Positions 18,730-30,124 of a DNA stretch of 64,000 nucleotides are shown here, in pieces. The position numbers and the translations under genes are program-made. Where the stretch lies: NCBI GenBank assembly GCA_040285825.1, contig JAUPSS010000007.1, positions 62,001-126,000 on the forward strand, in the 5' to 3' direction. The stretch comes from Eukaryota sp. TZLM1-RC. Its lineage: Eukaryota; Metamonada: BaSk clade. Each line of letters opens with the position of its first letter. The first letter of the stretch is position 1. The notes beneath the pieces are model-generated. The model was given only the letters and a program-made list of their open reading frames with translations. It was not told the DNA's origin and searched no databases.

Positions 18730-19550
18730 GAAAAAATCACCAAAAGCGGTTCTTGTTGTCATGTTTTCTTTGCAATTTCTTTGCAGTTGATTCAATTTAA
18801 AATTATTTATACAATTAAATGTGGTAAGCTCTACTGATCCCCTTGCGTGTCATTGAATTTTTTGAATTTCCACCTTAGAACTAAATCAATTTGACACTCT
18901 CAGAAAATTCCACAAACCAAAAGGGATTATGGTGGTAAATTATCAGTCAAAACATAACATCTTTTGAATGACATTTTTGATTTAATTTTTTGATGAAACA
19001 CTTCAGCAAAACCAAACTCTGTGTTTGTTGTCAAATATTTGATAATATCATCCAATACGGGGTAGGGTGTAGTTTTAGTTCATGGTTTAAGTACAAAAAT
19101 TTCCTTTTTTTTGAAATAAAAGGGATTCTTTCAACAATGAAAAATGATATGATAGATTGATTTCAGGTCAATTCCAAATCATCATTGAAATTACAAGACT
19201 CTTCCTTGACCACTGTTGACTGGGTTGACGATAGTTTAAATGTAGAACCATATTGTGTGGCCAACTTTGCCACATCCTACTAGCTTGATTTAGGTGAAAT
19301 CTTCATTAATTTAAGAAATATCTTTGTTTTAAAATAAACATATTGAATGGTCTTCGCAAAATTTTATTTAATTTGTATTATTGTGTATTAATTCAAATCA
19401 AGCAAAAATAACCTAAAATCAACGTAAACCTACCAACAATCAAAAGAAATGCAAACATTAACATAAAACTGATTAAAAAACCAATAAATAAACTCAAGCA
19501 ACTAATAAAAGACTACCTAAGTAAACAAAAATATACATACGTGTCACTCT
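18730..19550. other. Stretch without a supportable gene, apart from the kinase fragment
   Basis: AT-rich sequence between the R3 repeat and the 3' end of the RPC4 gene. Only the kinase relic at 19160-19285 stands out. Confidence 0.4.
19160..19285 (-). pseudogene. Fragment of the Ste20-like kinase gene
   Basis: The reverse complement reads AAAGTTGGCCACACAATATG and continues through TCGTCAACCCAGTCAACAGT to AATTTCAATGATGATTT. This is nearly identical to 42783-42872 inside the kinase gene, just downstream of the kinase domain. Only about 100 bases are present, so this is a non-functional fragment copied or left behind by rearrangement. Confidence 0.8.
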
Positions 19551-19560
19551 AATCAAACCT

Positions 19561-20571
19561 TCAATCAAAATCTAATACGCCAGTGAACCTTGACCCTATT
19601 CCACCAAGATCAACCAACGTACTACTCTCTAATTGAGCTGCCTCTAAGTTTTGTTTAGCAGTAATAGACACCACTCTTTCGTCAAAGGAAGGACCAACAG
19701 ATTTGCATACATCCAAGGCCAAACCATTCTCAAAGACTAATTTAACCTTCCCAGACTTGAATACTTTCAATTTTCCACAATAACCGGGAGTAACATTGGA
19801 CAAGGAAGAATCAAACAAATGGCCACAGTTACTTGGAAAAGGTTCAAAAGGTTTCGGTGGCCTCTTTCCACTACTTTTAGCCTCAGCTACCTCTCTATCA
19901 GACGCCACCTTCTTCCTTCTTGACTGTACGGGTGTGGTAGGTTGTCCTTTTTTAGCTGCAAATGGGTCCTTGCTTGGTAGGAAAGGTAATGAAGAAGGTA
20001 GTTGTAACATGAATAATCCTGAAATTAATTAAATAAATATAGACAAACCATTGGTGTTCTTCCAATCCTCGGCAGCTTTCTCAAACAACACCCCACAACG
20101 AGGAGCAAGGTGATACACTGGTTTTTCTTGAGGATCAGAAGGGAGAGGTTCAGGGGGAGGAAGAAAAGGAAGTTCTGCTGGCTGGTAGTTTTCTTCAAAT
20201 ACTAATTCCCTTTCGGCATAGTTGTTTAGTAATTCAGGTTTAAGTTCATCTACTGGACTGAATGCGAACGGGACGGAAGCATCGTTGGCTTTGGCAGAGA
20301 AGAAGGTCGCTCCCATTTGCATTTGGGGTTTCTGACGCTTCACCTTAGGGGCGGTGGGTTTAACGTCTTGCTTCCTTTCAAGCTTGCGCTCTATGGATTT
20401 GAGAAGTCCAGGTATAGCTCCAGACACGGAAGGTTCACCTGAGGAGCGAGGACGTGGAGGGGCAAAGGGTACAAATGACTTTTTAGGAGCCCCACCAAGA
20501 GTGGTGTTGGAATTGCGTTGAAGGGAGAGTGAAGGAAGACGGCGTGGTGGAGGTGGTTTGGAAGGATCCAT
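19561..20571 (-). CDS. RPC4: RNA polymerase III subunit RPC4 (C53)
   Basis: Two exons, 20571-20049 and 20018-19561, give 326 residues. The N-terminal half is basic and Pro-rich (PPPPRRLPSLSLQ, GGAPKKSFVPF, KRQKPQMQMG). The C-terminal part matches the RPC4 family: LFMLQLPSSLPFLP across the splice, then CGKLKVFKSGKVKLVFENG, VGPSFDERVVSITAK and the LVDLGGIGSRFTGVLDFD ending. In other eukaryotes RPC4 pairs with RPC5 (C37) on Pol III and acts in initiation, termination and reinitiation at tRNA and 5S genes. The ATG at 20571 is chosen because the frame upstream has only a TTG. The 30-nt intron is required, since without it the frame stops before the conserved LQLP motif. Confidence 0.8.
20019..20048 (-). 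other. 30-nt intron in RPC4
   Basis: On the minus strand the donor is GTTTGT and the acceptor region reads TTAATTTCAG. Removal joins AAT G to GA TTA TTC, giving NGLFMLQLP, which agrees with the RPC4 family. Confidence 0.85.
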
Positions 20572-20952
20572 CGTTGAGTTGGGGTTGTGGACTAGGGAAG
20601 TATGTGTAAGTTGGAGTTGAGAGGTTGGCAAATTGGGTTTTAAAAACTTTTAATGTTTGTTATTGTCAACAACTATTACTCACCCTACAGATGACCAATT
20701 TGAAATGTGATATGTTACGGAGGTATGATAACATAAGCAAAAATCATTAACTGAGAGCTTGTGTCAAGGACAGCACTATTATAAGTTTTGGCTCAAATTG
20801 CATTGCTCTTTCACTACTAATATCGCATAGCATTCAATTAACAAACTCAGGTGCAAGTTATTATTATTTGCAAGTCAATGGAAGAATTATTGATAGTTCG
20901 TGAGAGGATTATCAGCTGAATTCAAAATATTTTTTGCCTCAAAGCTCAACTC

Positions 20953-22513
20953 TTGAGTTCTACTGGACAACCATCTAAAACCTCTGTTCATCGGCTACAA
21001 AGTCAAGTCGAATGTCTTCAAAAGGAAAATGCGGACTTTAGAATCAGGATCTCTAGTTTAGAACAGCGATTAAACGAACAATCCACTCGTGGAACAACTA
21101 GAAGAAGCAAAGGTCCTGATGCTACAGCAAAATCTAAATCTTTGAAACAGGCACAAAAATCTAAAGATGTTGCAAAAGTTGAACAACCCTTGGTCAAAAA
21201 GAAAAGAAAAGAAGCCACTGGTTCCTCTGTCACGATCCATTCCCAGCCACATCTCATGGACAAATGCCTGACCAGTAGGCAAAGACACAAACAAAAATTG
21301 TTGTCTCAAGATTATATATGCGGATCTATTTCTGATTTAGAAGACCAATATGTTCCCGATGATTATCTGACTGATTCAAGACATGAAATTGTAGTCAATG
21401 GACGTCGCCTTAGATCAATGGAGGCCATTATGATGGACTGGGACAGTTTTTCTCCCCGAAAGACCTGCATCGGTGACGTAGAACAGCCTTCTGGAACAAT
21501 TAACTTTTGTGGTAATGATTGTCAGTGGTGTGGTCATTGTCAGTGTTTGGATACTTTGAGCATTCTCGAATTATATTTCAATAATTGTACACTTGAACAA
21601 GTAGTTTTTATAGATACAATTCATTTGAGAACATAAAACTGAGGGATAAAGTGCAACTTTTGCTAAATATTGCTCTGAATATTTTTGATGTCCTGTGGGT
21701 GGAGGGATGAGACATTGTTGGAACGAATTAGTTAACAATGACGGTCTTTTGAGACGCTTCAAGCAGGAAATTAAAGAATTAGGGGTAAAGTCTAGACCTA
21801 GCACTGGCAAAAGAAGACATACTTGTGGCTATTCTGCAACTTTTCAGCATACTCTTTCCAATAGAGACAAGGAACTTTCATTACTAAAGTCTGAAATTCA
21901 ATCATTACATGGCAAATTTGATGATTTGATTGCTAAAAATAGCGAGTTAGAAGTAGAGAACTCTTTTCTTTTCAGCAAAACAAGATGCTCATTCACAACT
22001 ATGAAAAGAAATTCAGTGAATTTAAAATCAAAAGCAGTCAAGAGCTGGACCAAAAGAACAGTGAAATTGTTGCGTTGAAAAGCAAGGTAAAAGATCTGGA
22101 AGATTTAAAGTCAAAAATTGGTTAATTAAAAGCAGAAAATAAATCACTTTTGGTCCTTTTCTCTGCTCCCATTGCTGCCTCTGTTCCCATTACTGGTAAA
22201 CGGTATGTTTAATCATGTACTAGTTAACTTTAGCCAAATACGAAACATCAACCGTCCCTTTAACAGAGCGGTCCGTTAGTTTTTGATGACTTTGAAAGAA
22301 CAAAAGCGAGAATCTTTTGTTTTCACTTTTCTGCTTACTGAAGCAAAAGTTGAATGTTTGTCAATAGAAAATCCCAAGGACATCATAGATTGGGTAAATA
22401 GTGCAGCAGCTGGCAAGGTAGCCACTGTTAACTGGTCCAACCCAGAAAGCGACATTAATAGGAAAAATTCCATCAAAAGAGATTGGAATAGTTTTGATGA
22501 TGATTCTGAATAA
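20953..22513 (+). pseudogene. Broken coiled-coil protein gene
   Basis: The first frame (20953-21636, starting at a TTG) has a heptad-rich N-terminus (LQSQVECLQKENADFRIRIS), a Lys-rich linker and a Cys cluster (CGNDCQWCGHCQC). After a stop, a second coiled-coil frame begins near 21695 (SNRDKELSLLKSEIQSL). It shifts frame near 21975, continues (EKKFSEFKIKSSQELDQ) and hits a TAA near 22123, beyond which the same frame goes on (LKAENKSLLV). A last 76-residue frame ends at 22513 (RDWNSFDDDSE). No domain family recognised. Introns could explain some breaks, but no splice pair that fits the local intron pattern was found. Confidence 0.45.
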
Positions 22514-22519
22514 AACCTT

Positions 22520-23425
22520 TTTTTATTTTTTTGATTGTTTAAACTTCAACTTTAAATAATTTTAGCAAAACAAGATATATCTTGATCGAATCACTTTGAT
22601 TTTAAGTACAACCTACAGAATCAATGCTAGGAATCATCAATGTCATGTTGTCCCTACAATGCTTTACTCTTCTTCCTTGAAAGGAATTGAAAAGTTTTCC
22701 ACAACTTTTCTCCATTCAGTTTTGAACCATCTATATTGTGACCAAAATTTCAACAATTTTCACTAGTAGTTATGGGATACAAAACCATTTTGTGTTAGTC
22801 AAGGCTAAAGGCTACCTTCTTGTTTAGGAATGTATCACGTGAAGAATCACATCATCAATAGTTTAAATTCTGTTCTTGTTTAGTTTTAGTTAATTGTTCT
22901 TATTCCTTTTCACAAACTTTTAGTTTTATTTGTTTATGAACAACAGCGCACGAAAGTGAACAACTAGTCGTTGTAAATAAAAAGTGTTTGTCGTTTATCC
23001 ATTAATAAGGTGAAATGCAATCCACCAGCACAAATATAAGGAGCTCCTCCCTTTTCCGTGGTAATGCTAATGAAACAATAAATTGTTCCATAAAACCTCA
23101 TAAACAACGAGTGTAGCGTGTGCTCAAATAGTGAATTGCTGGTTGTAATTTAGTTATCTAATATTAAACAGTGACAAAAGGTGAGCAAAGTATACAATTC
23201 ATTTTTTCTATCAATAATATATTCAGAATCCATCACGTCATCTGGAGACAATTCGTTGTAATGAATAGGAAAATTGAAACAGACGTTACTAAGTTGTTGC
23301 TGAACTTACAAAAGCAATAGACCAGGAACTATAACAAGTCCACCTTTTCCGCAAATAAGATAGACAAAACCAATCGAATATTTGGATGCACAATTTCTAC
23401 TGAAATTTGGAGAAGTTTATTAGAT
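22520..23425. other. Stretch without a supportable gene
   Basis: AT-rich, with short frames only. No repeat or RNA gene was recognised. Confidence 0.45.
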
Positions 23426-23429
23426 TTCT

Positions 23430-23580
23430 GCTTCTACTGATAGTCTTCCGTTTATAGAAAATGGGAAACTGATACACACAAAAGGCCCATTTCTATCACC
23501 AATAGCTTTTTCGACATCTTTGTCATATTTTCTATGTTGTTCGCTTTAAATTGATGAACACTTACAGGATTAAGTTTGAC
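23430..23580 (-). mobile_element. LINE copy B1: small internal fragment
   Basis: Matches 12388-12540 of LINE copy A on the same strand (TTCTGCTTCTACTGATAGTC and following). It covers the endonuclease region around INGRLS...KHRKYDKD. It is inverted relative to fragment B2, 0.15 kb away. Confidence 0.8.
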
Positions 23581-23718
23581 TGGATCACTCTACCATAAAT
23601 ACACAGTGGTTATCTATTTGTCTCAAGAAATTTCATCCAGTGCTTCACGGTAAAATACAATTTTTTGTTGTTCTCAATCCAGGTACGATTTCTTTGAATA
23701 ACTTTCAAAAACTGGTTC

Positions 23719-24022
23719 AAGAAGTTTTTATTGCTTTCCCATTTTCGATAATTGGAAGATTTTCAGATGAAGCAGAAACTTTTTTGAATGACTTCCAAAA
23801 AATGGTTCAAGAAAGAACAATGAAAAGATTTGATATTATTTTATGGCGTTCTCGGATTCAATTTGCCATTATTAATAGATTACCTCGGTTTTTCAATCGA
23901 ATAAGAGAACGTTTAGCTAGACAGCAAGCAGATCAAGATTTAGTAGAGGAAATCTTGGTTCAATGATAGCCGTCCCATTAGTTGTGAATTAATTTACCTA
24001 AGTGTGCATATTCAGTAAATAT
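23719..24022 (+). mobile_element. LINE copy B2: 3' end fragment
   Basis: Encodes the last about 80 residues of the LINE protein (FIAFPFSIIGRFS..., MKRFDIILWRSRIQFAIINR, NRIRERLARQQADQD) to its stop. The conserved 3' untranslated tail follows (CCCATTAGTTGTGAATTAAT ... TCAGTAAATATAAAG). The tail ends exactly where similarity to the right inverted-repeat arm begins (about 24025). Confidence 0.85.
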
Positions 24023-24024
24023 AA

Positions 24025-24835
24025 AGAGCATGAAACAAAAATGACGAACAACTCAACTTGAGTCAGTAAAAATAGTTGTTATAAAGTAGCTTATAATGTT
24101 CCTGCTTTTAGGCACTAATTTATCAAAATTATTAACTCAATCCATCATTTCCCCCTTTATCTTAAACTTTAATTTTAGGAAATTTCTTGTCAATTGTTCA
24201 AGTTTTAACTATTAGAATGTATACTGATTTATAAGAAAATAAATGCTAGAAGGGGGTTTCCTTTATGTGTAGTTCATACACCAATACACCCAACCTTTAT
24301 TTTGAAAGCAATTTTACAACTCATTCTAGTGGTTAAATAATTCATTGAATTGTTGAATACAATCCATCAGTGCATTTCATTTTGAAAAACGGTATTGAAG
24401 TATCATTATGGTTGCCTACCAATTAAATTTACGTTTATTGCTGCCGTATTTTATTTGATAATGTATAATGGTTAACATTGTTTATTTCAACAATTGATTC
24501 TTCAAAGAACATCAAAAATCCAATGCGTAGAAATCAGTATTGGTTGAACAACAGAAAAGTAAACAAAAACGAAATAAAAAGGGGAAACTGATGAGAGAAG
24601 CTAGATAGCAAAGGGATTATCTGAAGTATTAAGTTTTGCTCAAGTAGTTTCAGAAGGAGAATGAAATAGAATATAATAGTTTATAACTTGGAAGAGTTGG
24701 TTGAAAAATTTCATCGTTAATGTAAAGATCAATCGACTTTATTCTATACAAGAATACAACAAAACGATTAAAAAGCACATCAAACAGATTATTTTTGCTT
24801 AAAAACAAAAAAAGCGAATACAAGAACAAGAACAA
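24025..24835. other. 3' flank of left-arm TRIM-like gene
   Basis: AT-rich sequence conserved with the mirrored arm (50790-51605). Apart from that duplication I see no feature. Confidence 0.5.
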
Positions 24836-24838
24836 ACA

Positions 24839-26950
24839 CTATTTGGTAAAGGGACTTGTTACTGAATTACTACTAGAAGCTGTTGCAAAAGAAGATTGGT
24901 TGGACCCCATCATTCTTGCAAATGCCTGGTTGTTATTAACTGAACCAAATGGAGATCCAAAAGAAGGTGAATCTGTGGTGTTTTGATTTCCAACTAAACT
25001 CATGTTACCAAAAGAACTACTGAAATTAGGTTGCGGTCGTGTTGAGGTAATGCCACCGGAATTGGTAGCAAAAAGACCACTGGGTTTGGTGGATTTAAGT
25101 TTGGTGGTACTGTGATGCTCACTTGAAGTGGTATTGGTTGAGGGGGCAGTGACACCAAAACTTGTAAAGCTAGAAACACTTTCCTTATTGTCAATAGTGG
25201 ATGTGGAACCAAAAGCAAAAGGAGAACTTGAAGAAGCAGACGGTTCTTTTGAGTTGACGAATCTTAATGACGAAAACTGTGGTAGTAAATTATTTTCATC
25301 ATCAACAAAATTTGAATCTTTAGTTGATGTGTTTTGAGAAATTTTGATAAACCTCCTTGACCCTGCCGATCGATCGGAAATGTGAGGGAAAGATGAAAAT
25401 GACTTGGATTCGCTACTGACAAATGGTAAAGCACCAAAAGGGTTAGTTTTGATAGATTCAATTTGATTGAAATTGTACTTGGACTCTCTACCCAATAACT
25501 GTTGACATAGTTGGCCAATAGTATCCACTGAACAATTCTTAACAATAACCTTTTCTACCCATTCTTCCTTGTTTTTATTGAGTGATTTAGAAAGATTTAA
25601 ATTTAATAATAAATCAGTTGGAATAGTAAAAACATCCGGAAGTGAATTAAATTCATAATGATCTATAGCTTCACCTAATAACCAAGAATTTGAATATTTG
25701 ATTGAATAATTAATGAGAGAAACGAATTGATTTTCGTCCAAGGTGTTGAATTCTATTTTTGAAAGGGCTAATTCAAATTCATTACTAGGAAGAAGAGGAG
25801 AACCGAATGGGTTTGAGTCGAGATTTGAAATAACACCAAGATCATTGGTGCTAATCAATTTGGAATTATTAACAAAATTAAGAACCAATTTCTTTTTTAA
25901 TTCTTTATCAACAAAAAGAAACAGAAATTCTTTTGATTGTTCAATTGAAGGAAGATACTCTGGATCAACTTGCACCATAAAAAGAACTAATTGAGCTCTT
26001 TTCGAAATATTCAGCGCGTTAACATCAATTATTTCTTTTCCCAGTATTTCTCTCAAAAGATTTATTTGAAAACAACTCGATTTCGATTCTAAATCATTAA
26101 GGCAAGTGTTTAAAATTGTTTTGAATTTTTGAAGAGAATCAATAGCTCTAGATATACTTTCTTCTGCTTTAACCTTGACATTTTCATCAAAATTGATTGA
26201 TTCTTCAATAACATTGCAAGAATCGATTTGTTGAATTTTTGACTGTGACTGCCAAATCAAATCACCAATCAAATCATAAATGATTGATTGGTTTTCTTCA
26301 ATAGTTTCCTTTACCAAATTCAACACTTTGCCACCATATTCAACCAAAGGGATGCTAGCAGTAGTTAAACCAGTTTGAAGTTCATTGGCTTGTTTTGTAA
26401 AGAATTCCCTTGCTTTTGTGAATGGAATGAGAGAATTTTGATGGAGAGAATGACTGTTATTTTCCGATCGATCGGAATTACAAGAATCACAAAAAGCGAC
26501 CTTGCATTTGGTACAGAAATAACTTAAAGTTTTTCCTTTGTGGTGAGGACATCTCGGAAGGGAAAGTTCTGATCGAAGAGAAATGGGAACAGGATGGTGG
26601 GATTGGAACACTTTCATTTGGTGAACTTCAGAGGAACAATCTTGGCAAAAAGAGACATCACAATCCTTGCAGAAGAGGGTAGCATCAGCATCTTCGCAAT
26701 TGGGACAAAGTTCGGGTTCGGGTTCGAGCTGAGTTGTGGTAGAGGTCTGATTCATGGCATCGATGGCTTGCTGCATAAGATAGTTGACACGGAATAGACC
26801 CGGGGGAAGGGGTTCTCGACAGATTGGGCATGTGGAGTTGGATTTCTGCCAGACCAGAAGACATTTATCCCTACAGAAACTGTGTCCGCAGGGAAGAGTC
26901 GTTGGTGTTTCCATGGTTTCTAGGCATTGCGCACATTCGAGATGAGACAT
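24839..26950 (-). CDS. RING/B-box (TRIM-like) protein with FG-rich tail, left arm
   Basis: 703 residues from ATG 26950. RING finger (CAQCLETMETPTTLPCGHSF...CPIC, residues about 6-46), B-box 1 (CPNCEDADATLFCKDC) and B-box 2 (CPHHKGKTLSYFCTKCK), then a helical middle region almost identical to that of the 1018-residue paralogue. The C-terminal 150 residues are Ser/Thr/Asn-rich with FG motifs (FAFGSTST, SFGVTAPS, SFGSPFGS). They hold only one copy of the unit that is amplified in the paralogue. Predicted E3 ligase with a nucleoporin-like tail. Nearly identical to the mirror copy at 48675-50789, differing at a few residues and by one residue in length near residue 540. Confidence 0.85.
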   Translation of the reverse strand: MSHLECAQCLETMETPTTLPCGHSFCRDKCLLVWQKSNSTCPICREPLPPGLFRVNYLMQQAIDAMNQTSTTTQLEPEPELCPNCEDADATLFCKDCDVSFCQDCSSEVHQMKVFQSHHPVPISLRSELSLPRCPHHKGKTLSYFCTKCKVAFCDSCNSDRSENNSHSLHQNSLIPFTKAREFFTKQANELQTGLTTASIPLVEYGGKVLNLVKETIEENQSIIYDLIGDLIWQSQSKIQQIDSCNVIEESINFDENVKVKAEESISRAIDSLQKFKTILNTCLNDLESKSSCFQINLLREILGKEIIDVNALNISKRAQLVLFMVQVDPEYLPSIEQSKEFLFLFVDKELKKKLVLNFVNNSKLISTNDLGVISNLDSNPFGSPLLPSNEFELALSKIEFNTLDENQFVSLINYSIKYSNSWLLGEAIDHYEFNSLPDVFTIPTDLLLNLNLSKSLNKNKEEWVEKVIVKNCSVDTIGQLCQQLLGRESKYNFNQIESIKTNPFGALPFVSSESKSFSSFPHISDRSAGSRRFIKISQNTSTKDSNFVDDENNLLPQFSSLRFVNSKEPSASSSSPFAFGSTSTIDNKESVSSFTSFGVTAPSTNTTSSEHHSTTKLKSTKPSGLFATNSGGITSTRPQPNFSSSFGNMSLVGNQNTTDSPSFGSPFGSVNNNQAFARMMGSNQSSFATASSSNSVTSPFTK

Positions 26951-27335
26951 GGGGTTGATTAAATTTCAGGAGAAAATTTCGCTTGTTTTGATTGATCTTA
27001 AAGACAGTTGCTCAAGTTGCCTAATCTCCCAAATTCCCAACATTTATGGCCTTCTACTTAATGATCACCAATGGACCACTGCAATGAGAATGAGATGTTT
27101 TCTATGGCCTTGTTCTTTACCAAATGATTTTATTTGTCGCTGCAAGAGTGTTGGTTCGCTTTCCCATATTTCAAACTGTAAGTATTTCATAACTTATCGC
27201 TTAATTGTTCATGACTCAGTTCATGATCAATTATATGCCATGTGCAAAAGTTTCGATATAGAGGCATTTATTGAGCCATTAGTACGTATGGATCTCATAA
27301 TGTTAGTGCTTCATTCTTTTTGCTTATACAGATAA
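26949..27335 (+). mobile_element. Diverged LINE relic (zinc-knuckle region), left arm
   Basis: The frame reads CRCKSVGSLSHISNCKYFIT followed by YRLIVHDSVHDQLYA and IEAFIEPLV. This follows the same pattern as the young LINE protein (CICSNSPQLTLRHALNCSKL, RSSLHDAVRDTVF, SCIKEPLL). The level of difference marks an older, separate lineage of the same RT-endonuclease elements. It lies head-to-head with the TRIM-like gene and its start overlaps that gene's 5' end. Mirrored at 48290-48676. Confidence 0.6.
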
Positions 27336-27339
27336 TTCA

Positions 27340-28135
27340 ATTGACTAATTATAGAATAATGATAGACATACTCGACTGGGCGTATAGATTGAGTTTTCCA
27401 AAGCTAAGATGTCCAATTATAAGTTTGGAAATTGGTCAAAAACTGAGTTGTAGATAACATACATTTTTAGTATTAAATGGTATGAAATTACAGTCTCTCT
27501 ACAGTTCTCTCTTCTAATCATCGACAAAGTGTGGGTTCCTTTGGATAATAGATTTGAGCTTTGAGGAGATTTAATGAAATATGATCTTCACAGTATTTTC
27601 AAAGTATTAACAACCCGCAGGAAACAACATTTTACATATTCTGGAAAAGATATAGTAGCACAATTGTCTTTCACCAAAAGCATAAATTGTACATTTAATA
27701 TATTTTTTGTCTTCAAAAATACAAAAGGGGTTCACCCAAAAATATGGTCAACAATTTTTCAAGTTCAATTTTTGAAAAATTGAAAAATAGGTTAGGATTG
27801 TTCATCATTTTACCGAATCTTCAACAAAATATAAGGACAAGTATGACAATATTTTGAAAAGATTAAATGTTTAGGTTGAAATGAAACTGTCATGAATTAA
27901 CAACTAACAAACTACATCATCTCTCCTACATATCCACGGAATACATTAACCAAAAACATATCAGATATATGAAAACATTTAATACCATGGTAATCTGAAT
28001 GATAATCGACATCGTTATAAAAAGGATTAAGTTATTTAATTCTAGTATTCATCATTTTATGACCATTGCAATTTGTAGCTAATTGTAATTGTGATTGACC
28101 AGTATTTTCTTTTAATTCTCAATTAGTCTAGTGTG
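27340..28135. other. Non-coding stretch of the left arm
   Basis: AT-rich sequence with only a 69-residue frame (27574-27783) of no recognisable family. It is conserved with 47515-48285 because of the inverted duplication. Confidence 0.45.
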
Positions 28136-28136
28136 A

Positions 28137-28290
28137 TAGAAAAATCACTAACAACTGTTCACAAAAGCTTTTCAATAGAAATAATTGTTCTATAATATGT
28201 TTGCAATTGCAGAAACCAGAACGAGTGGTAATGAAAGGCCTCAATATCTGTGTAGTAGATAGTTTTTCTGATTCATTCACACGAAAATTG
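28137..28290 (-). promoter_or_regulatory. Shared upstream region of the small B-box gene (left arm)
   Basis: This block directly precedes the B-box gene and recurs upstream of the 1018-residue TRIM-like gene (18100-18260) and of the mirror copy (47358-47510). Conservation across a gene-family boundary suggests promoter content, but no defined motif can be named. Confidence 0.4.
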
Positions 28291-28337
28291 ATCATCCTTG
28301 TTGTTTTGGGCTTTCAATTCAACCTGTGATCCTCGAA

Positions 28338-29066
28338 ATGAAATACTTGTTCGGCAAAGCTAAACCTGAAACAGAACCATGTGCACATTGTGAAGCAGGT
28401 CCCATATCTCTCTTTTGCTCTGACTGTAAGTTTTCTTTCTGTGAAGCCTGTGCCTCTCGGAGCCACTTCAGCATGCTTTTGAAATCCCACAACCTCGTCT
28501 CCGTTTCACAGAAAAGCTCTGTCTCTTCCTCTCGTTTTTCTCAACCAGTTTCAAGAAAGAGATTGAGCAGAGAAAGTTACCGAAATTTGTACTCAGTTAA
28601 TGTCTCGCCACATCAACCAATCCAAAAACCCAAAACCTTCAATACTCATAGAAGTGGTTCTGGCATGATTTTTTCTGATGATAATAGAAGGACGATGAAT
28701 ATTTGCTGTAGTGAATTTGAGCAGTGTAACTTTGCGGTCATTAATTTCAACCCTGAGGAATTCCAAATTGCCCTCCAAAGAACTCATGTAGATGACCATT
28801 TTCTCAGTGAATTCATTGGGTTTTGGGAATCACACAGGATTAAGATTGCCAACCATCGTGGTGGTATTTGTTATGGTACATCTGATCGGCAAGAATTCCT
28901 TCTTCCTCCAATGAAAACAGGAGACATTTTGTATGTCAATATAGAAGGTGGAAGAGCATGTTTCAAACTCAATGACTACAGCGATACCAAAACAATTCCT
29001 TCTGGTACTGTATTTGGTATATGGACTCGTAAGGGTAGTGAATACTCAATTGTAGATTATAAGTAA
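28338..29066 (+). CDS. Small B-box protein with SPRY/jelly-roll-like C-terminus, left arm
   Basis: 242 residues from ATG 28338; an in-frame GTG four codons upstream is not a convincing start. Residues about 11-55 form a B-box zinc finger (CAHCEAGPISLFCSDCKFSF, CEACASRSH, LLKSHNLVS) closest to B-box 1 of the TRIM-like neighbours. A Ser/Arg-rich linker follows, then a beta-rich domain (MIFSDDNRRTMN...GDILYVNIEGGRACFKLN) that recalls SPRY-type folds, though the family assignment is weak. There is no RING, so it is not an autonomous ligase. It may pair with the TRIM-like proteins through B-box or coiled-coil contacts; that is inference. The mirror copy at 46558-47286 encodes an identical protein. 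Confidence 0.7.
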   Translation: MKYLFGKAKPETEPCAHCEAGPISLFCSDCKFSFCEACASRSHFSMLLKSHNLVSVSQKSSVSSSRFSQPVSRKRLSRESYRNLYSVNVSPHQPIQKPKTFNTHRSGSGMIFSDDNRRTMNICCSEFEQCNFAVINFNPEEFQIALQRTHVDDHFLSEFIGFWESHRIKIANHRGGICYGTSDRQEFLLPPMKTGDILYVNIEGGRACFKLNDYSDTKTIPSGTVFGIWTRKGSEYSIVDYK

Positions 29067-29069
29067 TCA

Positions 29070-29590
29070 ATTTTTTTAGAATCAGGAGAATTAAATAAAT
29101 ATTTATAGAATTTATTCAATTTTTTCAAGGAGACTTTGTATCTGCAAATTTATTATAAATTAATTCAAATTATTTCCAATATTGTGTCGAGGAGATGTTT
29201 TCTTTGAAAGACAAATTGTGCTCACAATTCACTGTTTTTCCGCCGAAGTACAGATTGGTCACAAACCATGTAACAATGTTTTAAATGGCAATTTACTTTT
29301 TCTTTACGTTTTTGATAGAATTGAACTTCAGTTCAAGTAACTTTCAGCTGATGCAATTGGCAACCCAGATTCTATTTTAGGCAAAATTGATGAAATTTCC
29401 AATATATTATTTGAAAGATTGATTATAATTTCTGAAACAGTTGAACAATTCTACGAATTGGTTGTACAGAAACAGAGCAACTTTACCATGATAAGAGGCT
29501 GTTTCACTTTGATAGTCTATTTAAATCCACAAATGCTTTCATGACGAAACTTGAAGGTTAATGAGTTTAGTGCTAAAGTTTGAAAATTCA
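29070..29590. other. 3' flank of small B-box gene, non-coding
   Basis: AT-rich, with no supported gene. It is duplicated in the other arm (46035-46555). Confidence 0.45.
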
Positions 29591-29730
29591 GTTGATTGGG
29601 TGTGGACTCTAACCATGCTTATGCTAGTCGACAATATGGTGGTTTGAATTGACCTTAAACTGATATTTGTCACTATTGTGCCACGAAAGTTTGGGCTTTG
29701 TGCTAATAATGGTGCTGTCTAAATGTAATC
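29590..29730 (+). mobile_element. Old LINE relic, left arm
   Basis: Two short stretches keep LINE protein motifs in shifted frames: DHAYASRQYGGLN (compare DHAYLSPHYGGLG in younger copies) and VTIVPRKFGLCANNGA (compare VTIVPRRFGLCATNEA). About 380 bases of the young element that should separate them are missing. Mirrored at 45905-46035. Confidence 0.6.
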
Positions 29731-29899
29731 AAATATCTCTGCATTTACGACATGATCGTATTTGCTGGTATAAAAGCAATTCGACAAAATACTTAGATAC
29801 TACCTCAATAAAAACCATTGACAATTCCACAATCAAAATAATTTGCTGGTTTTAATCTTGGACAAAACAATTAGCAAGGGAATATTCACGATCAAAAAA

Positions 29900-30040
29900 G
29901 CAACCTATTCACTCTTGTATTGTCGTCTTTGGAATTGTTGAGAATACCTTGCTGGAACATTTTCATATTTATAACATGTGAAATTGTAGCCAAAACACAC
30001 CAATGGAGCCTTGCAATGAATGATCAGCTGAAGTTAAAGA
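29900..30040 (+). repeat. Dispersed repeat R3, left-arm copy
   Basis: Matches 18585-18725 (same orientation) and 45595-45727 (inverted). It is non-coding. Confidence 0.75.
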
Positions 30041-30124
30041 CTTTTCAAATACATTTCAAAAAGGGACAAGAGAGTTTTGTGGTAAGAATATTTTATGTTT
30101 TTTCGGAATTTCTGTGCAATTTAT